From Hymenobacter rubidus (GTDB taxonomy: Bacteria > Bacteroidota > Bacteroidia > Cytophagales > Hymenobacteraceae): a stretch of DNA of 64,000 nucleotides. The stretch covers positions 121,599 through 185,598 of the forward strand of contig NZ_JAERQF010000007.1 in assembly GCF_016734815.1 (NCBI RefSeq), given 5' to 3'. Position numbers and translations under genes: made by a program. Shown here piece by piece: positions 48,849 through 58,555 of this stretch (positions are counted from its first letter, which is position 1; the number at the start of each line of letters is the position of its first letter). The notes beneath the pieces were generated by a model. That model ran no database searches. It worked only from the letters and a program-made list of their open reading frames with translations, and was not told the DNA's origin.

Positions 48849-49481
48849 ATGACAATTCGGGTTGCAACGGAGGCGGACGCGCAGTACGCTGACTTATTAT
48901 GCCAATGGTACGTTGAGTCGGCCAAAACGCGGGGCACCGGCATCGCCAAGCGCGAGCCGGCTTACGTGGCCCAGAAAATGGCCAGCGGCGACGGAATTAT
49001 TGCATTCGTCGACGACCAGCTCGCGGGCTTTTGCTACATCGAAACCTTTGACGACAAGACCTTTGTCGTCAACTCGGGTCTGATTGTGAACGCCGAAATC
49101 CGCAAGGGCGGCGTGGGCAGGGCCATCAAACAGGCCGTGTTCGAACTGTCGCGCACCAAGTACCCGCAGGCCAAGATTTTCGGTATCACGACCAGCCTGG
49201 CCGTGATGAAAATCAACACCGACCTGGGCTACGAGCCTGTGACTTTCTCGGAGCTGACCAACAGCGAAGACTTCTGGAAAGGCTGCAAAAGCTGCAAAAA
49301 CTACGGCATCCTGATGGAGAACGAGCGCAAGATGTGCCTTTGCACCGGCATGCTCTACGACGCCGCCGACAAGCTTGTGCAAGTTCAAGTGCCGGATTTT
49401 GCCGCTCACCTCACCCCACCGCTGCCCATTGGCACCGACCCTGCTCCTACTCCATCCTCTGCAACCGACTCTGCATCCTAA
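48849..49481 (+). CDS. GNAT acetyltransferase, probable N-acetylglutamate synthase
   Basis: 210 residues. The GNAT fold has the acetyl-CoA loop in EIRKGGVGRAIKQAV and a C-terminal cysteine-rich part (WKGCKSCKNYG and MCLCTGMLYD), which could bind metal. It is the first gene of the plus-strand arginine set, and its stop overlaps the argG start (TAATG). Position and fold suggest it supplies the N-acyl group on glutamate, replacing the missing argA or argJ. That is inference from context. Confidence 0.8.
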   Translation: MTIRVATEADAQYADLLCQWYVESAKTRGTGIAKREPAYVAQKMASGDGIIAFVDDQLAGFCYIETFDDKTFVVNSGLIVNAEIRKGGVGRAIKQAVFELSRTKYPQAKIFGITTSLAVMKINTDLGYEPVTFSELTNSEDFWKGCKSCKNYGILMENERKMCLCTGMLYDAADKLVQVQVPDFAAHLTPPLPIGTDPAPTPSSATDSAS

Positions 49482-50671
49482 TGAAGAAAAAAGCCATTCT
49501 CGCCTATAGCGGCGGCCTCGACACCTCGTTTTGCGCCGTGTATTTGTCGCGCGACCTCAACCTGGAAGTGCACACGGTAATTGTCAATTCCGGCGGTTTC
49601 ACGGCCGATGAATTAGCCGCCATCGAGAAGCGTGCCTACGAATTGGGTTCGGTAAAGCACGAGGTAATTGACGTGACCACGCGCTTTTACCACGATTGCC
49701 TGCGCTACCTGCTGTTTGGCAACGTGCTGAAAAACGACACTTACCCGCTAAGTGTGAGCGCTGAGCGCATGTTTCAGTCGCTGGCTATTGCCGAGTATGC
49801 CCGCGCCAACGAGGCCGACTACATCGTGCACGGCAGCACCGGCGCCGGCAACGACCAGGTGCGTTTCGATGTGGCTTTCTCGGTTATCGCGCCCAAAACG
49901 GAAATCCTCACGCCCATCCGGGACCTGAAACTGTCGCGTCAGGCTGAAATCGAATACCTGCAAAAAGCCGGCTTCGAAATGAGCTGGGAAAAGGCGAAAT
50001 ATTCCATCAACAAAGGCATCTGGGGTACCAGCGTAGGCGGCGTCGAAACGCTGACTTCGCACGAGGCCCTTCCGGAAAGCGCCTACCCGTCGCAATTGCA
50101 GCGGCAGGATTCGGAGCGGGTGGAAATCACCTTCGAAAAAGGCGAGCCGGTGGCGCTGAATGGCGAAAAACTAGAGCCGGTGGCCCTGATTCAGAAGCTG
50201 AACGAGTTAGGCTCGGCCTTCGCCATCGGCCGCGACACGCACGTGGGCGATACCATCCTAGGCATCAAGGGCCGCGTGGGTTTCGAGGCCCCCGCGCCGC
50301 TTATCCTTATTAAGGCCCACCACTTGCTGGAGAAGCACACCAGCACCCGCTGGCAGTTGCTGCACAAGGACTACATCGCCAACTGGTACGGCACGCTGTT
50401 GCACGAGGCCCAGTACCTCGACCCGGTGATGCGCGACATGGAAGCCTTCCTTGAATCGTCGCAAAACCACGTTTCGGGCAAGGTATTCGTGCAGCTCAAG
50501 CCTTATCAATTCGATTTGCTTGGCATCGAGTCGAAATACGATATGATGCAGTCGAAAGTGGCTACCTACGGCGAGGAAAACAACGCCTGGGATGCCCGCG
50601 ACGCCCGTGGTTTCATCAAGATTTTCGGCAACCAGCTGAAAATTAGCGCCAGCCTGCACGATGAAAATTAA
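49481..50671 (+). CDS. argG: Argininosuccinate synthase
   Basis: 396 residues. The P-loop-like ATP site AYSGGLDTSFC is intact, as are HGSTGAGNDQVRFD and the KYSINKGIWGTSVGG segment. It joins citrulline and aspartate using ATP. The start ATG at 49481 overlaps the preceding stop; the longer in-frame extension reads through the GNAT gene. It overlaps argC by 11 bp, so the three genes are one operon. Confidence 0.95.
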   Translation: MKKKAILAYSGGLDTSFCAVYLSRDLNLEVHTVIVNSGGFTADELAAIEKRAYELGSVKHEVIDVTTRFYHDCLRYLLFGNVLKNDTYPLSVSAERMFQSLAIAEYARANEADYIVHGSTGAGNDQVRFDVAFSVIAPKTEILTPIRDLKLSRQAEIEYLQKAGFEMSWEKAKYSINKGIWGTSVGGVETLTSHEALPESAYPSQLQRQDSERVEITFEKGEPVALNGEKLEPVALIQKLNELGSAFAIGRDTHVGDTILGIKGRVGFEAPAPLILIKAHHLLEKHTSTRWQLLHKDYIANWYGTLLHEAQYLDPVMRDMEAFLESSQNHVSGKVFVQLKPYQFDLLGIESKYDMMQSKVATYGEENNAWDARDARGFIKIFGNQLKISASLHDEN

Positions 50672-51641
50672 GGCCGGCATCGTGGGCGGGGCCGGCTACA
50701 CCGCCGGCGAGCTCATTCGCATTCTGCTGCACCACGAATTTGTGGAACTGGGCGGCATCGTGAGTTCTTCAAACGCCGGCAACCCGGTTTCGCAAGTACA
50801 CGACGACCTGGTGGGGGAAACCGATTTGGCTTTCACCTCCGAGTTGGCCGGCGATGAGGACGTGGTATTTCTATGCCTCGGCCACGGCAATTCCAAAGCT
50901 TGGCTCCAGAAAAACACCCTGCCCGAAACCACGCATGTCATCGACCTGAGCAACGATTTCCGCCTGAATGCGGATGCCGAGTTTGAAGGCCGCGAGTTCG
51001 TGTACGGTCTGCCGGAGCTGAACAAAAGCCGCATCCAGCAGGCCCAGAGCATTGCCAATCCCGGCTGCTTCGCCACGGCCATCCAGCTGGCGCTGCTCCC
51101 GCTGGCGAAGGCCGGTAAGCTCACCGATGACATCCACGTCTCGGCCATCACCGGCTCGACCGGCGCGGGCCAGAGCCTGTCGGAAACGGTGCATTTCTCG
51201 TGGCGCTCGAACAACGTGTCCATCTACAAGCCCTTTACGCACCAGCACCTCGGCGAAATCGGCGAGAGTCTGGCACAACTACAGCCGCAGTCAGAAGCTG
51301 AAATTCACTTCATCCCCTACCGCGGCAATTTCTCGCGGGGCATTTTCGCCAGCGTCTACACGCCCTCGGATTTGACGCAGGACGAGGCCAGGGAGCTGTA
51401 TAAGCAGTTTTATGCTGACGCGCCGTTCACCACGGTGTCGGACAAGGAAATTCACCTCAAGCAGGTGGTGAACACCAATAAATGCCTGCTGCATGTGCAG
51501 AAGCAGGGCAAGCAATTACTAATTACCTCGGTGATTGATAACTTGGTGAAAGGCGCGTCGGGCCAGGCAGTGCAGAATATGAACCTGATTTTTGGCCTGC
51601 CGGAGACGACGGGCCTTAATCTCAAGGCCGGGCTTTTGTAA
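50661..51641 (+). CDS. argC: N-acetyl-gamma-glutamyl-phosphate reductase
   Basis: 326 residues. NADP-binding GIVGGAGYTAGELIRIL, catalytic Cys in NPGCFATAIQLAL, STGAGQ and the HQHLGEIGESL segment are as expected. It reduces N-acylglutamyl phosphate to the semialdehyde. Third gene of the argG operon. A family A palindrome lies right after its stop. Confidence 0.94.
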   Translation: MKIKAGIVGGAGYTAGELIRILLHHEFVELGGIVSSSNAGNPVSQVHDDLVGETDLAFTSELAGDEDVVFLCLGHGNSKAWLQKNTLPETTHVIDLSNDFRLNADAEFEGREFVYGLPELNKSRIQQAQSIANPGCFATAIQLALLPLAKAGKLTDDIHVSAITGSTGAGQSLSETVHFSWRSNNVSIYKPFTHQHLGEIGESLAQLQPQSEAEIHFIPYRGNFSRGIFASVYTPSDLTQDEARELYKQFYADAPFTTVSDKEIHLKQVVNTNKCLLHVQKQGKQLLITSVIDNLVKGASGQAVQNMNLIFGLPETTGLNLKAGLL

Positions 51642-51652
51642 TACACTCTCTG

Positions 51653-51765
51653 AACGTCATGCCGAGCGCAGCCGAGGCATCTCGCTTGTGGAAGTAATCA
51701 AAATCGTTGCAACAATTGAATTAGTAATGCACGCGAGATGCCTCGGCTACGCTCGGCATGACGTT
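51653..51765. repeat. Palindromic repeat, family A copy 4
   Basis: Arms AACGTCATGCCGAGCGCAG through CATCTCGC, with small differences between arms. It lies between argC and argD, within what would otherwise be one operon. Confidence 0.88.
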
Positions 51766-51793
51766 CTTATTTCAGCTTAAACAGCTAATAAAA

Positions 51794-52957
51794 ATGGAGC
51801 TTTTCAACGTTTATCCCCTCGTCAACATCACGCCTGTAAAGGCGCTCGGCGCCAAGCTGTGGGACGACCAGGGCCAGGAATACCTGGATTTCTACGGCGG
51901 CCACGCCGTTATTTCCATCGGCCACAGCCACCCGCACTACGTGCAGCGCCTTACCGAGCAGCTGCAAAACATCGGCTTCTACTCCAACTCGGTGCAGATT
52001 CCGATTCAGACGCAGCTGGCGCACAAGCTGGGGCAGGTATCGGGCTACGAAGACTACGCGCTGTTTCTGTGCAACTCGGGGGCCGAGGCCAACGAGAACG
52101 CGCTGAAGCTGGCCTCCTTCCACACCGGCAAAACCCGCGTGGTGGCGTTCAAAGGCGCGTTTCACGGCCGCACCTCGGGCGCGGTGGCGGCTACGGATAA
52201 CCCGAAAATCGTCGCGCCCTTCAACGCCGGCCACGCCATCAGCTTCCTGGAATACGACCTGGCGGCGGTAGAAACCACGCTGCAAGGCGGCGACGTGTGC
52301 GCCGTCATCATCGAGCCGATTCAGGGCGTGGGCGGCATCATTATGCCGTCTGATGAGTTCCTACAAGGCCTGGCGGCGCTGTGCCAGCAGTACGGCGTCA
52401 TCCTGATTGCCGACGAAGTGCAGAGCGGTTACGGCCGCAGCGGCAAGTTTTTCGCGCACCAGCACGCCGGCATCCGGCCCGATATCATTTCCGTGGCCAA
52501 GGGCATGGGCAACGGCTTCCCCATCGGCGGCATCCTCATTGCGCCGGAGCTGAAAGCCTCCTACGGCCTGCTGGGCACCACTTTCGGCGGCAACCACCTG
52601 GCCTGCGCCGCCGCCCTGGCCGTGCTCGAAGTCATTGAGCAGGAAAACCTGCTGGCCCACGCCGCCGAAATGGGCGACTACCTCCGCACCGAGCTGCTGG
52701 CCCACGCCGGCGCCGAAGAAATCCGCGGCCGGGGCCTGATGGTGGGCATCAAGTACGACTTCCCCATCAAGGACGTGCGCGACAAGCTGCTCTCGGAACA
52801 CCACATTTTCGTGGGCAACGCCTCCGACCCCACGGTACTCCGGCTGCTACCGCCGCTGAATATCAGCAAGGTAGAGATTGACCGGTTCCTGCAGGCGCTG
52901 TATGTGCTGACGGAAAAATCGGTAGAAATTATTCAACAAGCCTCGGCACTTGACTAA
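51794..52957 (+). CDS. argD: Acetylornithine/succinyl-ornithine aminotransferase
   Basis: 387 residues, class III PLP aminotransferase. The substrate and cofactor parts are NSGAEANENALKLA, FHGRTSGAVAATDN, ADEVQSGYGRSG and the PLP lysine in ISVAKGMGNGFPIGG. It converts the N-acylglutamate semialdehyde to N-acylornithine. ATG 51794 (MELFNVYPLVN) fits; upstream codons belong to the repeat. Confidence 0.95.
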   Translation: MELFNVYPLVNITPVKALGAKLWDDQGQEYLDFYGGHAVISIGHSHPHYVQRLTEQLQNIGFYSNSVQIPIQTQLAHKLGQVSGYEDYALFLCNSGAEANENALKLASFHTGKTRVVAFKGAFHGRTSGAVAATDNPKIVAPFNAGHAISFLEYDLAAVETTLQGGDVCAVIIEPIQGVGGIIMPSDEFLQGLAALCQQYGVILIADEVQSGYGRSGKFFAHQHAGIRPDIISVAKGMGNGFPIGGILIAPELKASYGLLGTTFGGNHLACAAALAVLEVIEQENLLAHAAEMGDYLRTELLAHAGAEEIRGRGLMVGIKYDFPIKDVRDKLLSEHHIFVGNASDPTVLRLLPPLNISKVEIDRFLQALYVLTEKSVEIIQQASALD

Positions 52958-53021
52958 TTTTTTTGCTGCGCCGCCGCATCTTTGTGGTGCGAAGTCGAAT
53001 CTGACTTAGCCACCTGCCCCA

Positions 53022-53327
53022 ATGAAACCTTCAACTATGGTCATCATTATCTGCTGCTGCTTGTCGGTCGGATACGGGCTTTATTTGAAATACTTCGTTG
53101 GGGCTTACAACACGTTCAATCGCATAAGCCGGGTGAGCCAGGCCCAAAAAGGCATGACGCGGCAGCAGGTTTTGCAGACGCTATCGACGCCTGATTCTAC
53201 CTATTGGGAAAAATCAAAGGCCGATTCCTTGCTGGTAATGGCCTATCAGCTGCCTGATACCGATGGCAGTATGATACTAGTAAAGCTGCTTAACGACAGC
53301 GTACGGTCAGTAAAATATCAACAATAG
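53022..53327 (+). CDS. Small membrane-anchored protein, possibly BamE-like fold
   Basis: 101 residues with an N-terminal membrane or lipoprotein-type segment (MVIIICCCLSVGYGLYLKYF). The soluble part has KGMTRQQVLQTLSTPDS, like the turn motif of BamE/SmpA-type small beta proteins. No close named family. It ends 2 bp before a terminator hairpin. Confidence 0.55.
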   Translation: MKPSTMVIIICCCLSVGYGLYLKYFVGAYNTFNRISRVSQAQKGMTRQQVLQTLSTPDSTYWEKSKADSLLVMAYQLPDTDGSMILVKLLNDSVRSVKYQQ

Positions 53328-53328
53328 G

Positions 53329-53365
53329 AAAAAGGCTGAAGCGCTTCGCATTCAGCCTTTTTTTT
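53329..53365 (+). terminator. Intrinsic terminator before carA
   Basis: AAAAAGGCTGAA / TTCAGCCTTTTT, a 12-bp stem with a 10-nt loop, and a run of eight T. It lies 16 bp before the carA start. Confidence 0.9.
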
Positions 53366-53380
53366 AATCTTAATACTACC

Positions 53381-54472
53381 TTGGAAAATACGAAACAGGT
53401 CAAACTCATCCTCGAAGACGGCACTGAAATCGAGGGCACTTCCTTCGGCGCCTTCACCTCCGCCGCGGGCGAAGTGGTATTCAGCACGGCCATGACCGGC
53501 TACCCCGAAAACCTCACCGACCCATCCTTCGCCGGCCAGATTCTGGTGCTCACCTACCCCATGGTGGGCAACTACGGCGTGCCCGGCGAGGAGCTGTACG
53601 AGTCGATTTCGAAGATTTTCGAGTCCGACAAAATTCACATTGCCGGGCTGGTAGTGAACTACTACTCCGAGGAGCACAGCCACTGGAACGCCGCCAAAAG
53701 CCTCGGCGACTGGCTCAAGGAGTACAACATCCCCGGCATTTTCGGCGTCGATACCCGCATGCTTACCAAGAAGCTGCGCGAGAAAGGCGCCATGCTGGGC
53801 AAAATCGTGGCCGAAACCGATGTGCCTCTGCACGACCCCAACCTCGACAACCTGGTGGCCCAGGTGAGCCCCCCCGGCGTGCAGCACTACGGCCACGGCC
53901 AGCACAAAATCGTGCTCGTGGACTGCGGCACCAAAACCAATATCATCCGCTGCTTCCTGGAGCGCGACGTGGAGCTGATTCGGGTGCCCTGGGACTACGA
54001 TTTCACGACCCTCGATTACGACGGCCTGTTCCTGAGCAACGGCCCTGGCGACCCTAAAATGTGCGAAGCCACCATCGCTCATCTTAAAAAAGCCCTGCAA
54101 CAGGACAAGCCGATTTTCGGCATCTGCCTGGGCAGCCAGCTCATGGGCCTGGCGGCGGGCGGCGACACCTTCAAGCTGAAATACGGCCACCGCAGCCACA
54201 ACCAGCCCGTGAAGCTCACCGGCACCCAGCACTGCTACATCACCAGCCAAAACCACGGCTTCGCGGTAGATACCGAAACGCTGCCGGCCGAGTGGGACAT
54301 GCTGTTCGAGAACCTGAACGACGGCACTTGCGAAGGCATCAAGCACAAAACCAAGCCATTCTTCTCCACCCAGTTCCACCCCGAAGCCGCTGGCGGCCCG
54401 CAGGATACGGAGTTTCTGTTTGATGACTTTTTGAAAGCGGTGGTGGAGTATAAGGAGACGCAGGCCAAATAA
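53381..54472 (+). CDS. carA: Carbamoyl-phosphate synthase small subunit
   Basis: 363 residues. The class I glutaminase domain shows PIFGICLGSQLMGLA (nucleophile Cys) and FSTQFHPEAAGG (His, Glu). The N-terminal part EDGTEIEGTSFGA and STAMTGYPENLTDPSFAGQ is that of CarA. It supplies ammonia for carbamoyl phosphate. No ATG, GTG or other start fits well: the frame begins at TTG 53381 (reading MENTKQVKLIL), directly after the terminator, so TTG is the probable start. Confidence 0.94.
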   Translation: MENTKQVKLILEDGTEIEGTSFGAFTSAAGEVVFSTAMTGYPENLTDPSFAGQILVLTYPMVGNYGVPGEELYESISKIFESDKIHIAGLVVNYYSEEHSHWNAAKSLGDWLKEYNIPGIFGVDTRMLTKKLREKGAMLGKIVAETDVPLHDPNLDNLVAQVSPPGVQHYGHGQHKIVLVDCGTKTNIIRCFLERDVELIRVPWDYDFTTLDYDGLFLSNGPGDPKMCEATIAHLKKALQQDKPIFGICLGSQLMGLAAGGDTFKLKYGHRSHNQPVKLTGTQHCYITSQNHGFAVDTETLPAEWDMLFENLNDGTCEGIKHKTKPFFSTQFHPEAAGGPQDTEFLFDDFLKAVVEYKETQAK

Positions 54473-54491
54473 GAACGACAAAACCAGAGCG

Positions 54492-54520
54492 TCATGCAGA
54501 GCGCAGCGAAGCATCTTGCC
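54492..54520 (+). repeat. Solo family A half-site
   Basis: CGTCATGCAGAGCGCAGCG through AAGCATCTTGC, without a partner arm nearby. It lies just downstream of carA. Confidence 0.7.
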
Positions 54521-54539
54521 CGCTTCGCCTGCATCAATT

Positions 54540-55082
54540 CTACCGAAACCCAGGATTTGCTTGGTAACCTGATTCATTGAAATACATTGGTACAGTGAGT
54601 TTCTCGCCTTTGTAATCAGCGGCAAACTCCACCATGTATTCCACTTTCATTGTTTTCATTTTCTTCCTCCTGCGATTCGCTCTGATTTGCTTAGGAAACC
54701 AAGTAATCTCCTTATACGCTCTTCCTACACCTTGCGCATTCACGCCGTTTTGCGCAATTATATTTTGAGTTGGTTTTGGCAATTCTTCAATTGGGATTTC
54801 CAATTTTAATTCAACAGGCTTACCATCTCTATCATAGGACGCATTTACCACCCGGTTATTCTGCATTGAATAGAACATGAATTCGCCTTCTGGGTTTGCA
54901 TCACCGCCATACACATAGCACGAATCAATCTGAGCTTTCGGATAATTCTTTTTAAATTTTCTAACTGCAGCATCTGGGACTGGAATCACGCGAGTACGCA
55001 TTGAATTCTTTGCCTGATAAGCCTGCGCTAGCAATTGATTTGTGATTGTGCAGAAGAAAATAAGACCTAAAAGCTTTTTCAT
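54540..55082 (-). CDS. Secreted hypothetical protein between carA and carB
   Basis: 180 residues with a signal peptide (LLGLIFFCTITNQLLAQ). The mature part has VRKFKKNYPKAQIDSCYVYG and EFMFYSMQNNRVVNASYDRDG, which suggests a PepSY-like/BLIP-type beta fold, and a basic segment NRRRKKMK. The sequence is markedly more AT-rich than its neighbours, and the gene is on the opposite strand between carA and carB, so it looks like a later insertion. Confidence 0.65.
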   Translation of the reverse strand: MKKLLGLIFFCTITNQLLAQAYQAKNSMRTRVIPVPDAAVRKFKKNYPKAQIDSCYVYGGDANPEGEFMFYSMQNNRVVNASYDRDGKPVELKLEIPIEELPKPTQNIIAQNGVNAQGVGRAYKEITWFPKQIRANRRRKKMKTMKVEYMVEFAADYKGEKLTVPMYFNESGYQANPGFR

Positions 55083-55175
55083 TTAGCAACTTTTTCTCGG
55101 TTCAACAGAAACTCTAAAGTAGTTCGCCTTTTCTGCTTACTATCCCCGACGTTCCTTTTGAACAACTTCCTTAGA

Positions 55176-58100
55176 ATGAACAAACCCAACAAAGTTCTCA
55201 TCCTTGGTTCCGGCGCGCTGAAAATTGGCGAGGCCGGGGAGTTCGACTATTCCGGCTCGCAGGCCCTCAAGGCGCTGAAGGAGGAAGGCATCCGCACCAT
55301 CCTCATCAACCCCAACATTGCCACCGTGCAGACGTCGGACAACATTGCCGACGACGTGTACTTCCTGCCCGTGACGCCCTACTTCGTGGAGGAAGTCATC
55401 AAAAAGGAGCAGCCCGATGGCATTCTGGTGGCCTTTGGCGGCCAAACGGCGCTGAACTGCGCCGTGGCCCTGTACCGCGCCGGCGTGTTCGAGAAGTATA
55501 ACGTGCAGGTGCTGGGCACGCCCGTGCAGAGCATCATCGACACCGAGGACCGGGATATTTTCAAGGAGAAGCTGGAGCAGATTGGCGTGCTCTCGGCCCG
55601 CAGCGTGGCCGTGACGACGATGGACGACGCGCTGGCGGCGGCCGAGAAAATCGGGTTCCCCATCATCGTGCGGGCGGCGTTTGCGCTGGGCGGCCTGGGC
55701 AGCGGCTTCGCCAACAACATGGACGAGCTGCGGGCGCTGGCCCAAAAATCCTTCACCACTTCCGACCAGATTCTGGTGGAAGAATCGCTGAAGGGCTGGA
55801 AGGAAGTGGAGTACGAAGTGGTGCGCGATGCCTATGATAACTGCATCACCGTCTGCAACATGGAGAACTTCGACCCCATCGGCATCCACACCGGTGAGAG
55901 CATCGTGGTGGCCCCGTCGCAGACGCTAAGCAACCGAGAGTACCACAAGCTGCGCAGCATCGGCATCAAGACCATCCGCCACCTGGGCATCGTGGGCGAG
56001 TGCAACATTCAGTACGCCCTCGACCCCGTTTCAGAGGATTACCGCGTGATTGAGGTGAACGCGCGCCTGTCGCGCTCCTCGGCGCTGGCCTCCAAGGCCA
56101 CGGGCTACCCGCTGGCCTTCGTGGCCGCCAAGTTGAGCTTGGGCTACTCGCTGGCCGAGCTAAAAAACAGCGTGACGCAGACGACTTCGGCCTTCTTCGA
56201 GCCGGCGCTCGACTACGTGGTGGTGAAGCTGCCGCGCTGGGACTTGGGCAAATTTGCGGGCGTTAACCGCCAGATTGGCAGCGCTATGAAGAGCGTGGGC
56301 GAGGTCATGGCCATCGGCAAATCTTTCGAGGAAGCCATCCAGAAAGGCCTGCGGATGCTGGACACCGGCAAGCGCGGCTTCGTAGCCAACCGGCCCGAGG
56401 AGGACCTGGATAACGCCGCCATCGACCAGCTCCTGAGCGAGCCGAACGAGGAGCGCATCTTCGCCATCAACAGCGCCTTCGAGGCCGGCTACACGCTGGA
56501 GCAGGTGCACGAGCTGACCAAGATTGACCACTGGTTTTTGCAGCGCTTGTCCACCATTTTCGAGCTGGGCAAGCAGCTGGCCGCCGGCCGTAGCGCAGGC
56601 GTGGATGGGCTGGAAACCAAGCTGCTGCGTGATGTGAAAAAGGCCGGTTTCTCGGACCAGCAGATTGCCGTGAAGCTGCTGGGCGAAGGCGACGTAAAGG
56701 CCGACGAGCTGCGGGTGCGCGCCCGCCGCAAGGCGCTGGGCGTGCTGCCCGTGGTGAAGCAGATTGACACACTGGCAGCCGAATTTCCGGCCAAAACCAA
56801 CTACCTATATACCACTTACCACGGCACCGAAAACGACCTGACGCGCGAAACCGCGCAGTCGGTGGTGGTGCTGGGCTCGGGCGTGTACCGCATCGGCTCG
56901 TCGGTGGAGTTTGACTGGTGCGGCGTGCAGGCCGTGCAAACGGCGGCAGCCGAGGGCTACAAAACCATCATTATCAACTACAACCCCGAAACCGTTTCGA
57001 CCGACTACGATGTGTCGGACCGGTTGTATTTCGAGGAGCTGAGCTTCGAGCGGGTGATGGACATCCTGGACTTTGAGCAGCCGGAGGGCGTGATTCTCTC
57101 CACCGGCGGCCAGATTCCCAACAACCTCGCCACCCGCCTGGCCGACGCCAACGCGCCCATCCTGGGCACCGCGCCGGCCCGCATCGACGAGGCCGAGAAC
57201 CGCCACAAGTTCAGCAGCATCATGGACGAGCTGGGCATTGCCCAGCCGCGCTGGAAGGAGCTAACCTCGCTGGATGCCATGTACGAGTTCGTGCGCGAAG
57301 TCGGCTTCCCGGTGCTCATCCGGCCGAGCTACGTGCTGTCGGGCGCGGCCATGAACGTGGTTTCTAACAACTTCGAGTTGGAGGCCTTCCTGCAAACCGC
57401 TGTGGAAGTAAGCTCCGAATACCCGGTGGTGGTGTCGGAATTTATTCAGGAAGCCAAGGAAATTGAGCTCGACGCGGTGGCCGACCACGGCGACATTGTG
57501 AGCTATGCCATCTCGGAACACGTGGAGTTTGCCGGCGTGCACTCCGGCGACGCTACCATGTACTACCCGCCCCAGCGGGTGTACGTGGGCACCATCCGCA
57601 AGCTGAAAATCATCGCCGAAAAGATTGCCAAGCGCTACGAAATCAGCGGCCCGTTCAACATCCAGTTTCTGGAGAAAAACGGCGAAATCCGCGTGATTGA
57701 GTGCAACATCCGGGCCTCGCGCAGCTACCCGTTCGTGTCGAAAGTATCGGGCAACAACCTCATCAAAAAGGCCACCCAGGTGCTGCTGGGCAAACACGTG
57801 GAGCGCGACGAAAGCGAGCGGGTCTACGACCTGCCCTTCGTGGGCGTGAAGGCCCCGCAGTTCTCGTTCACCCGCCTGCCCGGCGCCGACCCGGTGCTGC
57901 GCGTCGACATGGTGAGCACCGGCGAAGTGGGCTGCCTGGGCGACACCGCCGAGGAAGCCCTGCTGAAATCGATGCTGAGCGTGGGCTACAAAATCCCGCA
58001 GAAATCGGTGCTGATTTCTGGCGGCCCCATCATCTCCAAAGTGGCCCTGCTCGCGCCCGCCGCGCTGCTCATCAAGAAAGGCTACACCGTGTACGCCACC

Positions 58101-58409
58101 CAGGGCACGCACCGCTTCTTCGCCGAAAACGGCATCCCCAGCAGCCTCCTCTTCTGGCCCGACGAGCTGCAGGAGCCCAACGTGCTGACGTACCTGAAGG
58201 AAAAGAAAATTGACCTGGTCATCAATATTCCCAAAAACCTGTCGAAAGGCGAGCTGGATAATGACTACAAAATCCGCCGCACGGCCGTGGATTTCGGCGT
58301 CGGTTTGCTGACGAATGCACGGCTGGCGAAGGCGTTTATTCAAGCCTTCTGCTCGCTGGAAATGAAGGATTTGAAGATTAAAAGCTGGAACGAGTATAAG
58401 GCGATGTAG
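55176..58409 (+). CDS. carB: Carbamoyl-phosphate synthase large subunit
   Basis: 1077 residues with the duplicated ATP-grasp layout: first half SGALKIGEAGEFDYSGSQA, KEVEYEVVRDAYDN and EVNARLSRSSALASK; second half SGVYRIGSSVEFDWCGVQA and ECNIRASRSYPFVSK; and a C-terminal MGS-like allosteric domain (ALLIKKGYTVYATQGTHRFF). It makes carbamoyl phosphate for arginine and pyrimidines. ATG 55176 (MNKPNKVLILGSG) is used. A TTG six codons upstream is open but unneeded. Confidence 0.96.
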   Translation: MNKPNKVLILGSGALKIGEAGEFDYSGSQALKALKEEGIRTILINPNIATVQTSDNIADDVYFLPVTPYFVEEVIKKEQPDGILVAFGGQTALNCAVALYRAGVFEKYNVQVLGTPVQSIIDTEDRDIFKEKLEQIGVLSARSVAVTTMDDALAAAEKIGFPIIVRAAFALGGLGSGFANNMDELRALAQKSFTTSDQILVEESLKGWKEVEYEVVRDAYDNCITVCNMENFDPIGIHTGESIVVAPSQTLSNREYHKLRSIGIKTIRHLGIVGECNIQYALDPVSEDYRVIEVNARLSRSSALASKATGYPLAFVAAKLSLGYSLAELKNSVTQTTSAFFEPALDYVVVKLPRWDLGKFAGVNRQIGSAMKSVGEVMAIGKSFEEAIQKGLRMLDTGKRGFVANRPEEDLDNAAIDQLLSEPNEERIFAINSAFEAGYTLEQVHELTKIDHWFLQRLSTIFELGKQLAAGRSAGVDGLETKLLRDVKKAGFSDQQIAVKLLGEGDVKADELRVRARRKALGVLPVVKQIDTLAAEFPAKTNYLYTTYHGTENDLTRETAQSVVVLGSGVYRIGSSVEFDWCGVQAVQTAAAEGYKTIIINYNPETVSTDYDVSDRLYFEELSFERVMDILDFEQPEGVILSTGGQIPNNLATRLADANAPILGTAPARIDEAENRHKFSSIMDELGIAQPRWKELTSLDAMYEFVREVGFPVLIRPSYVLSGAAMNVVSNNFELEAFLQTAVEVSSEYPVVVSEFIQEAKEIELDAVADHGDIVSYAISEHVEFAGVHSGDATMYYPPQRVYVGTIRKLKIIAEKIAKRYEISGPFNIQFLEKNGEIRVIECNIRASRSYPFVSKVSGNNLIKKATQVLLGKHVERDESERVYDLPFVGVKAPQFSFTRLPGADPVLRVDMVSTGEVGCLGDTAEEALLKSMLSVGYKIPQKSVLISGGPIISKVALLAPAALLIKKGYTVYATQGTHRFFAENGIPSSLLFWPDELQEPNVLTYLKEKKIDLVINIPKNLSKGELDNDYKIRRTAVDFGVGLLTNARLAKAFIQAFCSLEMKDLKIKSWNEYKAM

Positions 58410-58436
58410 TCTTAGGCCAACTTGCCTGTAAACAGC

Positions 58437-58537
58437 AGAACGTCATGCTGAGCTTGTCGAAGCATCTCTACCGCAGGAGTAATCCGCCGATTCAACGAAG
58501 CGGTAGAGATGCTTCGACAAGCTCAGCATGACGTTCT
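58437..58537. repeat. Palindromic repeat, family A variant copy 5
   Basis: Arms AGAACGTCATGCTGAGCTTG through TCGAAGCATCTCTACCGC, with the inner TTGTCGAAG variant of the core. Between carB and argF'. Confidence 0.88.
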
Positions 58538-58555
58538 ATTTTCCTAATAACCCGA

